DNA from: Massilia sp. METH4
Lineage (GTDB): Bacteria; Pseudomonadota; Gammaproteobacteria; Burkholderiales; Burkholderiaceae_D
Reading direction: 5' to 3'
DNA: 64,000 nucleotides
Assembly: GCF_037094685.1 (NCBI RefSeq)
Contig: NZ_CP146614.1
Span: 5,146,001-5,210,000 of the forward strand
Position numbers and translations under genes: made by a program
Notes under the pieces: model-generated
What the model was told of the DNA's origin: nothing
Database searches by the model: none
What the model saw: the letters and a program-made list of their open reading frames with translations, nothing else
Shown here: piece by piece, positions 47,423 to 56,700 of the stretch
Position numbering within the stretch: the stretch's first letter is position 1
Layout of the letters: each line of letters starts with the position of its first letter

Positions 47423-47728
47423 ATGCGCATCGAAGTAGCGACCGAAGGCGGCTTCGTGGCCGCCCCCGGCCTGGCGAAGCCCGTCGTGCTGGATACGGCG
47501 ACCCTGCCGCCGGACGAAGCGGCCGCGTGCGAACAGCTGGTCCGCGAGGTGGTGGCCGACGCCGATACCAGCTTTGCCCAGCCGCCACCACTGATGCGTG
47601 ACGGCCGTACCTACCGGATGAAGGTCGAACTCGATGGCCGCGAAGTGGCGCTGAAGGCGGCCGATGGGGCCATGTCGCCCGCCTGCCGGCAGTTATTGAA
47701 GCTGGTGCGCGCGCGCGGCGCGCGCTAG
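47423..47728 (+). CDS. Emfourin-type inhibitor of M4 metallopeptidase
   Basis: 101 aa. MRIEVATEGGFVAAPGLAKPVVLDTATL, the central ACEQLVREVV helix, YRMKVELDGREVAL strand and final RQLLKLVRA match the emfourin (protealysin inhibitor) pattern: an N-terminal 'I.V...GGF', 'vDt..L', and a beta-hairpin then a closing 'L..L...'. The 112-bp spacing after the M4 gene and same strand support the pair. ATG 47423 follows GGGAGG. It should bind and block the mature peptidase, protecting the producing cell. No signal peptide, as expected. Confidence 0.83.
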   Translation: MRIEVATEGGFVAAPGLAKPVVLDTATLPPDEAAACEQLVREVVADADTSFAQPPPLMRDGRTYRMKVELDGREVALKAADGAMSPACRQLLKLVRARGAR

Positions 47729-47750
47729 GCAGGCTGGCCGGCGCTCCCGG

Positions 47751-48224
47751 TCAAGTCAGCGGCGTTTCGGCCTTCTTCAGCGTGCGCAGCACAAAGCTCG
47801 ACTTGCTGTGCCGGATGCCCGGAATCTTGTAGAGCCTCTCCCTCAGCAGGCGTTCATAGTCGCGCGTGTCCTTCACGGCGATGCGCAGGAAATAATCGTA
47901 ATCGCCCGAAATCAAGAGGGCTTCCAGCACCTCGGGCATCGATTCGAGCGCCCGGCCGAATTCATACAGCGTCTCGTCGCTGTGGCTGTCGAGCGTGACC
48001 TGCACGATCACGGTGTCGTGATAGCCCAGGCGTGCCAGGTCGAGCTTGACCGTATAAGCCTCGATCACGCCGCTGTCGGTCATCCGCTTGATCCGGTTCC
48101 AGCACGACGTCGTCGAGAGCTTGATGGCCGCGCTGATCTCCTGCAGCGGCGTGCGCGAATCCTTCAGCAGGATTGCCAGGATGCGCAGATCGGTCGCATC
48201 GAACGTTTTTCCTTGCTCTTCCAT
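47751..48224 (-). CDS. Lrp/AsnC-family transcriptional regulator
   Basis: 157 aa. N-terminal helix-turn-helix (ILAILLKDSRTPLQEISAAIKLSTTSCWNRIKRMTDSGVIEAY) and C-terminal RAM domain (VIVQVTLDSHSDETLYEFGRALESMPEVLEALLISGDYDYFLRI), where amino acids bind. Divergent from the acetolactate synthase gene with 86 bp between starts, so it probably tunes that gene in response to branched-chain amino acids. It has no good Shine-Dalgarno. Confidence 0.92.
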   Translation of the reverse strand: MEEQGKTFDATDLRILAILLKDSRTPLQEISAAIKLSTTSCWNRIKRMTDSGVIEAYTVKLDLARLGYHDTVIVQVTLDSHSDETLYEFGRALESMPEVLEALLISGDYDYFLRIAVKDTRDYERLLRERLYKIPGIRHSKSSFVLRTLKKAETPLT

Positions 48225-48310
48225 ACCGGGAGAAAATCTTTCATGAGTTGTACTGTTATCGCGTGAAATTATGAAGCACTTTCACCGGCTGCGTCGATAA
48301 AATTCAGGGC
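48225..48310. promoter_or_regulatory. Divergent control region of the Lrp regulator and acetolactate synthase genes
   Basis: The 86-bp region is AT-richer than its surroundings and contains TTTCAT (48239-48244) opposed to ATGAA (48269-48273), plus a GAAAT stretch at about 48264-48268, consistent with loose Lrp-type half-sites. No single promoter pair is convincing. Confidence 0.4.
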
Positions 48311-50080
48311 ATGAAACCTTCTCCCGACGAACTTTCCGCCGCGCGGAACGGCGTGGCAGCGGGCGCACCGACCGGTGCGGGCCTGCTGCTCGATACGCTG
48401 GTCCACTGCGGCGTGGACACCGTGTTCGGCTATCCGGGCGGCGCGGTACTGCCGCTTTACGACGCGCTCGCCCTCGATGGGCGGATACGCCATATCCTCG
48501 TCCGGCACGAACAGGCCGCGGTGCACGCAGCGCAGGGTTACGCGCGCTCGACCGGCAAGCTCGGCGTCGTCTTCGTCACCTCGGGGCCCGGCATGGCCAA
48601 CACCGTCTCCGGCTTGCTCGATGCATTGAGCGACTCGATTCCGGTGCTGTGCATCAGCGGGCAAGTGGCCACGAGCGCCATCGGCACGGATGCCTTCCAG
48701 GAATGCGATGCCCTCGGGATTTCCCGTACCGTGACGAAGTGGAATGCGCAGCTCCGCGAAGGGCAAGCCATCGTGCCGACCATTCGCCAAGCGGTGGCGA
48801 CGGCGCTTGGTGGCAGGCCGGGACCCGTGCTGGTGGATGTGCCGAAGGATATCCAGGCGCAGCGCGTCGCGCACGATGGATCGTTGCCCGCGCCGCAGCC
48901 GCCGCCGGATTCGCCGCGGGACGGTGCTCATCGGGCCGCGCTCGCATCGGCCGCGCAACTGATACGGCAGGCGCGCCGGCCCGTGTTCTATGGCGGAGGG
49001 GGCCTGATCAACGCCGGCGAGGAAGCCTGTGCCGCCTTCGGCAAGCTGGTGCGGTGGAAGAATGCGCCCTGTACCCTGACCCTGATGGGGCTGGGCGCCT
49101 TTCCCGCCAGCGATCCTCGCTGGCTGGGCATGCTCGGCATGCACGGCACGCTGGAGGCCAACCTGGCCATGCATGAAGCGGACCTCGTCGTATGCGTCGG
49201 CGCCCGCTTCGACGACCGGGTGACGGGCAAGCTCGCCCATTTCTGCCCCGGCGCGCGGATCGTGCACATCGATATCGATGCGCGGTCCATCGGCAAGGTC
49301 GTGCGCACCGATGTCGGACTGGTCGGCGATTGCGGCACCGTGCTCGCCGCGCTGGCGTACGTGCTTGAAGAGGACAGCGCCGATCACGCCCTGACCATGG
49401 ACTGGTGGCAGCGCATCGACGGCTGGCGCGCGCAGCGCTGCCTCGATGTTCCGGCACCGGCGGCGGCCATCCTGCCCCAGCAACTGATGTCGACCCTCGC
49501 CAGCCACGTGGCGAAGCACGACGGCATCGTTTCCACCGACGTCGGGCAGCACCAGATGTGGGCTGCCCAGTACATGCGCTTCGACCGTCCGCGGCGCTGG
49601 CTGACCTCGGGCGGAGCGGGAACGATGGGCTACGGCCTGCCGGCGGCGATCGGTGCCCAGGTGGCCCATCCGGATGCGCTGGTCGTCTGCGTGTCGGGCG
49701 ACGCGTCCGTCATGATGAACATCCAGGAGCTGTCGACGGCCATCCAGCATCGCTGCCCGGTCAAGCTGGTCCTGTCCAATAACGGCTGCATGGGCATGGT
49801 GCGGCAATGGCAGGAACTGCACCATGAAAAACGGTACAGTCACAGTTATTCCGAAGCGATGCCCGATTTCGTGGCGCTGGCACGGGCGTTCGGCTGGGAT
49901 GCCCGGCGCGTGACCGATGCGGCGGAGCTCGACGACGCCGTTGCGCAATGCCTCGCGTCGCCGGGCGCGTTCCTGCTCGACGTGGTGGTCGAACAGGCGG
50001 AGAACTGCTTCCCCATGATACCGGCGGGGCACGGCCATCACGAGATCATGCTGTCCAGGAATCGCTGGTTCGTGCGCTGA
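48311..50080 (+). CDS. ilvB: Acetolactate synthase, large (catalytic) subunit type
   Basis: 589 aa ThDP-dependent enzyme. Motifs: [13 protein letters not shown], catalytic E67 ([14 protein letters not shown]), the FAD/central domain, and the ThDP motif [16 protein letters not shown]...[10 protein letters not shown]. It condenses two pyruvates to 2-acetolactate (or pyruvate with 2-ketobutyrate) in valine/isoleucine synthesis. There is no small regulatory subunit gene beside it, unlike the biosynthetic ilvBN/ilvIH operons. The pairing with a divergent Lrp regulator suggests a separately regulated second synthase. Shine-Dalgarno CAGGGC is weak. Confidence 0.92.
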   Translation: MKPSPDELSAARNGVAAGAPTGAGLLLDTLVHCGVDTVFGYPGGAVLPLYDALALDGRIRHILVRHEQAAVHAAQGYARSTGKLGVVFVTSGPGMANTVSGLLDALSDSIPVLCISGQVATSAIGTDAFQECDALGISRTVTKWNAQLREGQAIVPTIRQAVATALGGRPGPVLVDVPKDIQAQRVAHDGSLPAPQPPPDSPRDGAHRAALASAAQLIRQARRPVFYGGGGLINAGEEACAAFGKLVRWKNAPCTLTLMGLGAFPASDPRWLGMLGMHGTLEANLAMHEADLVVCVGARFDDRVTGKLAHFCPGARIVHIDIDARSIGKVVRTDVGLVGDCGTVLAALAYVLEEDSADHALTMDWWQRIDGWRAQRCLDVPAPAAAILPQQLMSTLASHVAKHDGIVSTDVGQHQMWAAQYMRFDRPRRWLTSGGAGTMGYGLPAAIGAQVAHPDALVVCVSGDASVMMNIQELSTAIQHRCPVKLVLSNNGCMGMVRQWQELHHEKRYSHSYSEAMPDFVALARAFGWDARRVTDAAELDDAVAQCLASPGAFLLDVVVEQAENCFPMIPAGHGHHEIMLSRNRWFVR

Positions 50081-50096
50081 GCAGATCTCGTTCCCG

Positions 50097-53000
50097 TCAG
50101 CAGGAGCCGTCGTCCAGGCTGCCGCGCGTGCCCCCGGTAAACGGCGGCTCGCGGAAGGTCGTCCAGTCGGGCGGCAGCGCGCTGCGGTAGGGCGGTAGCG
50201 CCCCGCGGTTCTCGCGCGCGTGCAAGGCGTTGCCGCGGGCGAGGAATTCGCGCTGGAAGAAGTCGAGGAAGGGCTGGTGCTCCTGCCGCACGATTTCCTC
50301 GATCGTGGCCATCGTCAGCAGGCCTTCCTTCAATTCCGGATTGTCGGCGGCCATCCGGCGGATCTCCATCACGCGGGCGCGGATGCGGCGTGCCAGGCGG
50401 TCCTTCATCGCCTGCAGGATGTTGCGGGAGTCGATCATGTGGTGCATCTCATGATTGAACGTGCTGCCGCCCGGGTTCTCGCGCGGTGTAAACAGCACGA
50501 AACGCATCGGGAACGTCGTCACGTTCACGGTCACCGGCGAGTTGAAGGTCTCTCCGCCCAGTTGCTGCGGCACGAAGAGGGGATTGGTACGCAACGTGAA
50601 CTTTTCGTCCGTGAACGGCCGCACGCAACCATCCGTTCGCATGGTGGGGTCGTTGCATGGCCCGTCGAGATCCACGCCGGACACCGCGAAGTTGAAGCAG
50701 TAGCGTTCTTCCTCGAAGCGGACATTCACGCGCGGGAACATCGACGGATCGTAGACATTGGGATTGTTGCGCAGCCCTTCGTCCGAGCGCGCCAGCTCCT
50801 GCTCTTCGCGGATTTGCGCCAGGAGGCCGATGCCGTGCTCGGCGGCGAAGGGATTCGGGTCCTGCGCGGCGGCGCGCCGGCGCCTGGCCGCGAACGAGGG
50901 CAGGGCCGCGAGCGCGGTCGGAAAGCCCTGCGACAGGTCCGGCACGCCCGGTGCCGCCACCAGGTCCTTGCGCAGCCGCAGCGTAAACTCGCGGCCGAGC
51001 TGCTTGCGGCCACTTTCCCCCACGCCTTCGCGCTCGTCATCCGGGCCGGTTTCCTCTACCGTCGTGGCCGGCCGTTCCGGTGTGTCGAGGATCAGGCGGC
51101 CGGACGTGGGGTCGAAGCGCACCCTGACCATCAGCGGCCCGTCCAGGTGCAGCGCCTGGCGCAGCGGCACCAGCTCGGCGGCCACGCTGCGCACCTGGCG
51201 GCGGATCTCGGCGGCATCGGCGGCGCCCTGCACCTGGCCGCGCGGCGTCGGTGGCGAAATGTGGGTGATGCGCTCCAAGGGGTTCACGTCCGCCGCCGTC
51301 GGCCCATTCACCTGCATCGGCGTGCTGTCGGTCAGCGGTGCGGGATCGATCACGCTGCGTTGCTTCGCTTCGCCACTGTGGCCGAACATTTCCAGGTCCA
51401 TCGAGAACGTGGTCTGGCGGCCTTCGACGAAATGGGTGGAGAAGCGGTCCATCGGCGCGTCGTCGCGCCGCGCTGCCACCCACGTATTGAAGGTGACCCT
51501 GACCGTCGCGCGGTTCAGGTCATTTCCGGCCTGCACCGTGCGGGAAAGCGGCTGGGACGGGTCCAGCCGCGTCAGGTCCGTGAACACCAGCGGCATGGCC
51601 GCCGAAGGCGAATCGGAGAGTTCCGCGGTCGCCCTGCCGGTGGCGTCGAGCCGCTGCACGACTGGCGGCATGAACCACGGCGGGCCGTCGAGGTGCGCCG
51701 GCGGCCCGTCGCGCATCGGCACCGGCACGGCTTCGTTGATCGCATGGCCGCTGACGTAGCTGGCCACCCGCTGGTCGGCCACGATCGTCTGCAGGAAGCC
51801 GACTTCGTAGCGCGGGAACTGCGCAGCGTCGCCGGCCGCTTGCACGGTGGCGCGGAAGCGGAAGGCCCCGCGCGGCGCGGCGATACGCACCGCGTTACCC
51901 GGTTCGGAGATGCGTGGCGTCACCACGGTGGAACTCCCGGTCGCGTCGAAGGCCACGCTGCTGAACGTGAGCGGCGTGGGCGGAGCGGGGCCCTGCTGCT
52001 GCGGGTCGATCGCGCCCGGCAGCTGGCGGCTGGGGCAGGGTGGCGGCGTGCTGGCCAGCGGGTCGGCCGTGGGCGCGCGCCACCACCGTTGTGCCGGCAC
52101 CAGGACCAGCCCCGTGGCCGGATCGGTGCCCGCCGGCGTCATGCAGGGCGGGAAACCGGCCAGCTCCACCAGGAAGATGGCAGCCGGGTGCACGGCCGCG
52201 TCGTTCGGCCCGGTGTTCAGGCGCGGTGCCAGGAAGTGGTGGAAGGCCATGTCGATGATGCGCGCGGCGGCGCACAGCACCGGGTTGTCCGCCTCGCTGA
52301 ACGTTTCGCGGGCCAGCACGATCTCGCGCAGGCCGGTCACGTTCGGATGACCCAGGCGCGGATTGTCGAGCGGATTCGCCGGCGGCCTCGGGATCGTCGC
52401 GTTGCCGTTCTCGCCCTCCACCAGCACCGTGGTCCGGCGCACCATCTCGGCCACGCTGGGGATGGTGCCGCAGGTCCAGCGCGACACATAGGCGTCCGCC
52501 GCCAGCCGGTAGTCGCGCGCGATGATGCGCCCGATCGCCAGGTCGGCCGCCTCGCGCAGCGTGGTGGCGCGGCGGGTGGCGTCCGGCGTCACCTGGCCGG
52601 CCGGCGCGTCCGCGCCGACGATGACGATGCGGTTTTCCGCCTGCGTGGCGCCGAAACTGGAGGTTTCGCCCATTGCCGCGATGCGGATCTGCTGCGAGGG
52701 CACGCCGGCGTTCTGCAGCTCGCGCGCGGCGCGCTTGGCGCGGTGGCAGGAAAGGCGCAGGTTGTAGGCCGCGGCGCCGTCGGTGCTGGCGAAACCGTGC
52801 ACCTTGAACAGCGAGTCGGCGCGCTGGCGCCGCGCGAAATCGCGCAGCAGGTCGACCTGCCGCTGGTCGATGAACGCGTCCGAATCCATGCAGAACTGGA
52901 AGCGCGAGCCGACGATCGAGCCGACCGCCTCGGTCGGGCAGGGGGGATCGGGGCGCAGGTCGCCCAGGTTGGTGGGCACGGCCGGGCAGCCCGGTTCCGC

Positions 53001-53774
53001 CGGCCGCTCTCCGAACTCGGGCGGCGGGCGGCCGACGCCGGTGGAAGGCTCCACTTCGCCGAAGTCGATCTCGGGCTCTTCGTCATCGGTGGCGCCCTCC
53101 TGGCGTTGCAGCCGCGCGCCCGGCACGGCCCCGCCGGATTGCTGGATGACGTGGGTCAGCTCGTGCGCCAGCAAGTGGCGGCCGGCGTCCGTGTCGGGCG
53201 CGTACTGGCCGGCGCCGAACACGATATCGTGCCCGGCCGTGTAGGCCAGCGCATTGATGGCGCGGGCGGACTGCGCGGCCGCGCCGCCGGTGTGCACCCG
53301 CACGGCGGAAAAATCGTAGCCGAAGCGGCTGTCGAAGAAGCGCCGGGTCGCACCGTCCAGCGCCTGACCGGGTCCGCCGAGCACACTGTCCACCACGGCC
53401 GGCGCGGCGCCGCCGGGCGCGGCCTTGGCGCGCACGACCAGCTTTTCGTCTTCGCTCTCGCATGCCGAACATTTGCGTTGTACCCCGGCGCCGCCGGCCG
53501 CGACGGTGGGCGCCCGGGCGCCGGCCGGCATGCGCATCACGCGGTCGGCCACGGCGTCCGCCTCCCGCTCGAACGAGTCGCCCGCCGGACCGACGCCAAG
53601 GCGCGACTTCGCGCGGCAGCGCGGGCAGGTCCCGCCGCAGGCGCAGTGGGCCGGCGGTGGCCGGGCGGCCTCGCGCGGTTGATGCAATGACTGTGCGGCC
53701 GGCTGGCCTGGCCGCGCCGCCATGGTGGCGGCGGTGCGCGGCTTGGCGGGAGCCTTGGCGGCGGCGTGCTCCAC
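50097..53774 (-). CDS. DUF4157/OmpA-like multidomain protein at the distal end of the contractile-system locus
   Basis: 1225 aa from a GTG with GGAGG at optimal distance. Two Cys clusters, CACGGTCPRC (44-53) and CSAC (102-105), may bind metal. A DUF4157 domain (about 65-215) has FGYDFSAVRVHT, the family's YTAGHDIVFGAGQY and a metallopeptidase-like HELTH (204-208). An OmpA/MotB-like domain follows (about 290-388: FQFCMDSDAFIDQ, KVHGFASTDG, AENRIVIVG). The long remainder has strand-rich parts and a C-terminal HEMHH (1108-1112). DUF4157 proteins are regular partners of extracellular contractile injection systems, as toxins or attached modules. It lies 11 bp downstream of the beta-helix gene; no signal peptide. 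Confidence 0.87.
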   Translation of the reverse strand: MEHAAAKAPAKPRTAATMAARPGQPAAQSLHQPREAARPPPAHCACGGTCPRCRAKSRLGVGPAGDSFEREADAVADRVMRMPAGARAPTVAAGGAGVQRKCSACESEDEKLVVRAKAAPGGAAPAVVDSVLGGPGQALDGATRRFFDSRFGYDFSAVRVHTGGAAAQSARAINALAYTAGHDIVFGAGQYAPDTDAGRHLLAHELTHVIQQSGGAVPGARLQRQEGATDDEEPEIDFGEVEPSTGVGRPPPEFGERPAEPGCPAVPTNLGDLRPDPPCPTEAVGSIVGSRFQFCMDSDAFIDQRQVDLLRDFARRQRADSLFKVHGFASTDGAAAYNLRLSCHRAKRAARELQNAGVPSQQIRIAAMGETSSFGATQAENRIVIVGADAPAGQVTPDATRRATTLREAADLAIGRIIARDYRLAADAYVSRWTCGTIPSVAEMVRRTTVLVEGENGNATIPRPPANPLDNPRLGHPNVTGLREIVLARETFSEADNPVLCAAARIIDMAFHHFLAPRLNTGPNDAAVHPAAIFLVELAGFPPCMTPAGTDPATGLVLVPAQRWWRAPTADPLASTPPPCPSRQLPGAIDPQQQGPAPPTPLTFSSVAFDATGSSTVVTPRISEPGNAVRIAAPRGAFRFRATVQAAGDAAQFPRYEVGFLQTIVADQRVASYVSGHAINEAVPVPMRDGPPAHLDGPPWFMPPVVQRLDATGRATAELSDSPSAAMPLVFTDLTRLDPSQPLSRTVQAGNDLNRATVRVTFNTWVAARRDDAPMDRFSTHFVEGRQTTFSMDLEMFGHSGEAKQRSVIDPAPLTDSTPMQVNGPTAADVNPLERITHISPPTPRGQVQGAADAAEIRRQVRSVAAELVPLRQALHLDGPLMVRVRFDPTSGRLILDTPERPATTVEETGPDDEREGVGESGRKQLGREFTLRLRKDLVAAPGVPDLSQGFPTALAALPSFAARRRRAAAQDPNPFAAEHGIGLLAQIREEQELARSDEGLRNNPNVYDPSMFPRVNVRFEEERYCFNFAVSGVDLDGPCNDPTMRTDGCVRPFTDEKFTLRTNPLFVPQQLGGETFNSPVTVNVTTFPMRFVLFTPRENPGGSTFNHEMHHMIDSRNILQAMKDRLARRIRARVMEIRRMAADNPELKEGLLTMATIEEIVRQEHQPFLDFFQREFLARGNALHARENRGALPPYRSALPPDWTTFREPPFTGGTRGSLDDGSC

Positions 53775-53785
53775 GTGAACCTCCG

Positions 53786-56700
53786 TCAGCCCAGCACCCG
53801 GCGCGCCAGCGCGATCAACTGCCTGGCCGCATCCTCACTGCCCAGCAGTTCGGCCAGCACCTGCGGGTCGATGGCCACGATGTCTTCCACATCCTCGATG
53901 CCGCCCTTGATCAGCTGCTGGCGCATTGTCGCATCCAGGTCCAGCCGGTCGAGCGGCGTGCGCGCCGTGCACGGGTCGCCGCCTTGCTGCCACGGCAGTA
54001 CCAGCGTGACGACGACGCTCGCGCCGTGGTCGACGGCGATCGCCTCCTGGCTCAGCAGCACTTCCTTGCCGGCCGGGTCCAGCACGCGCGGCAGCAGTTT
54101 GCCCAGCTTCATCAAGCGGGCGGTTTCCTGCGCATCGAAGGCGGCCTTGAAGTGGCCGTTGGCGTCGCTGCGGCCGAGCGGCGCGCCAGCGGCCCCGCGC
54201 TCCGTCACCAGTTCGATTGCATGGTTGGCCACGCCCTGGCCCTTGCCGTCGACGAGCCGGCCGCTGACGGCGGCGCCGCGCTCCGGCACCTCCGGCGGCG
54301 CAAATTCGACCGCCTCGGCGGCGATCGACAGCAGGCGGCGTGTTTGCACCGCCGAGCGCGCCTGGGCGGCAACGGCCGCGGCGCGCGGATGCTCCGCCCC
54401 ATGCTTGGCGGCGAGGTGCACGGCCTCCGCCTGCAAGGCCCGGGTCAGCGCCACCTGCGTGGTGGCGACGTGCTTCACGGCGGTGCCCATGTAGCGGCGC
54501 GCCAGCGGGGCCAGTTCGGTCGCGTTGAACGCATCGGGTTCGAACGTGCCCCCGAGCTCCGCGGCATAGGCCGACAGGGCCGGCGCGGCGAAGGTGCCGA
54601 CCGGCGCCGGCGTGCCCGCCGCATCGCGGCAGAAGGTGGAATCGAGAACGTGGTTCGGTTCGTCGACCGTACGCGGCACGTGCGGCCCGCTCGCGGCCGG
54701 GAAGGCGAAGATGCAATGGTCGGCCTGGTTGAGCAGCGTGAGATTGGCGCGCAGGGCCAGGGTCAGCATCGATAGCGTGCGCGTGGCACCCTCGCGCAAG
54801 CGGCCGCCGGTGGCGCGCACCGTGTCGCCGATCAGCACCGTGTTGCAGAAGAAGGGATCGCCGCGGAACACCGAGCTGGTATTGCCGGCGTAGCCCAGGT
54901 CGTCCATCACGAGCACGGCACAGGCGATCAGCGAACGGTTCACGGCGTCCAGCCGGGCGAAATTGTCGTCGAACAGCGTTTCGCCGCCCGGCAGGCCCGC
55001 CTCGGCCACCGCGCCGGCGTTGTTCGCGTTATCGGTCATGCGCGCCACCAGCCGGTGGATCCCGCCGAAATTGAGCAGCAGCACGCCGCCGAAGGCCGCA
55101 TCGAGGAAGCCGAAGCGGCCCGTGTGGGCACTGCTGAAGTGGTTGTTCGCCACCGACACGGGGCCGAAGGCGAAGGCGGTGAGCGCGCGGCCGGCCGGCT
55201 GGTCGACCCGGTTGTCGTGCACGCGCAGCGCCGGGGTGCGGCCGGTCGACTGCGACAGCCGCTCGCTGAGCGCGCCGGCGAAGCGGATGTACAGGCCGCC
55301 GCGCAGGCCGGCGCGCCGGTTGTCCTCGTAGCCGGCCGTGACGGTGCCGTTACCGGCCAGCGTATTGTCGACGATCTCCACGTCGTTGCCCCAGCCGACG
55401 AATACCCCGCATACCGGGTCGGCCGCGGTGGGCCCGTTCTCGTTGATGTGGTTGCCCCGCACGATCAAGGCATCGACGACGGCCAGCGACACGCCGCCGC
55501 GCCCGATCACCTGCGCCTGCGCCAGCATCGCTTCCGTGAACGGGTTGCGCAGGTTGTACAGCAGGCGATTGTTCAGGATCACCAGGTCGCGTACCGGGTG
55601 GGTGGCCCGCAGCAGCGGCGTCAGCGCCAGGTTGCACAGCGCCGTATCGATGGCGGCAAGCAGGTTGTCCTTCGCATTGTCTCCCGGTGCGGCGACGTTC
55701 GGGCCGGCGAGCACGGCGCCGGCGCGCAGCCCGAACCCGATGCCGGACAGGCCCATCATCGAGACCCGGTTGGCCTCGATGGTGATTTCGTGCAGGAAGC
55801 CAGGCTCGGGCCGCCGCTGCGCACGGCGCGCGATGACGACTTCATACACGCGTTCATTGATCCGCCCCAGCCGCACGATGCGCCAGGCCGGGTCCGCGCT
55901 GAGCAGGTTCAGGCCCGGCGCGGTCTTCACGATCACGCGGCCCTGATCGTCGCCCGTTTCCGAGGCCAGCGTGCCGTTCGGGCCTTGCAGGTAGACGGCG
56001 ATATCGGCCCGCGGCGCGCCCGACTCGTCGCGCACCACGGCGCGGAAGGTGGCGTTGTCGTCGATGTCCACCGACACTTGCGGCACGTCCTCCGGCGGCG
56101 GTTCATCGGGAGGTGTCGGCGGCGGCGGATCGAGGTCGCCGCCCAGGGTGACGCCGTTGCCGGCGCCGCCCACGATCTCGTTTTCCAGCAGCCGCACCCG
56201 CTCGCAGCCGGCGCGCAGGTGGATGCCGCCGATCGCGCGGTAGGGCTGCAGCGGCACCAGCAGCGCAAGCACATGGGTCCATGCCATGTTGGCATAGGCC
56301 AGGACGAGGTGCGGAAAGCGGTACAGTACTTCCGGCCGCGCACACGGATCGGCCGGGTCGCGGGTCGGATCGTCGTCCGGCTCTTCCGGCTCCGGCGTGC
56401 GGTCGACGAAGGGCAGCAGCACGAGCGTGTTGCGCTCCACCAGGCTGTCGTCCGCCGCCAGCGAGATGGCCGGCAGGCCCGCCGCCGTATCCAGCACGTG
56501 CAGGCGGTTATGGGCGATGTGCAGGCCGGCGGCCGCGTTGGCGCGGATGCAGTGGATGCGCGCGATCATGCGGGTGGCATCGATGCGGATATCGCGGCAC
56601 AGCCCATTCTCGCTGCCGTCGGCCAGCACGGCGATGCCGTCGTAGGTCAGCAGGTCGAGCGTGTGCACGCGGATGCCGATGCAGTCGACGAAGTGGAAGA

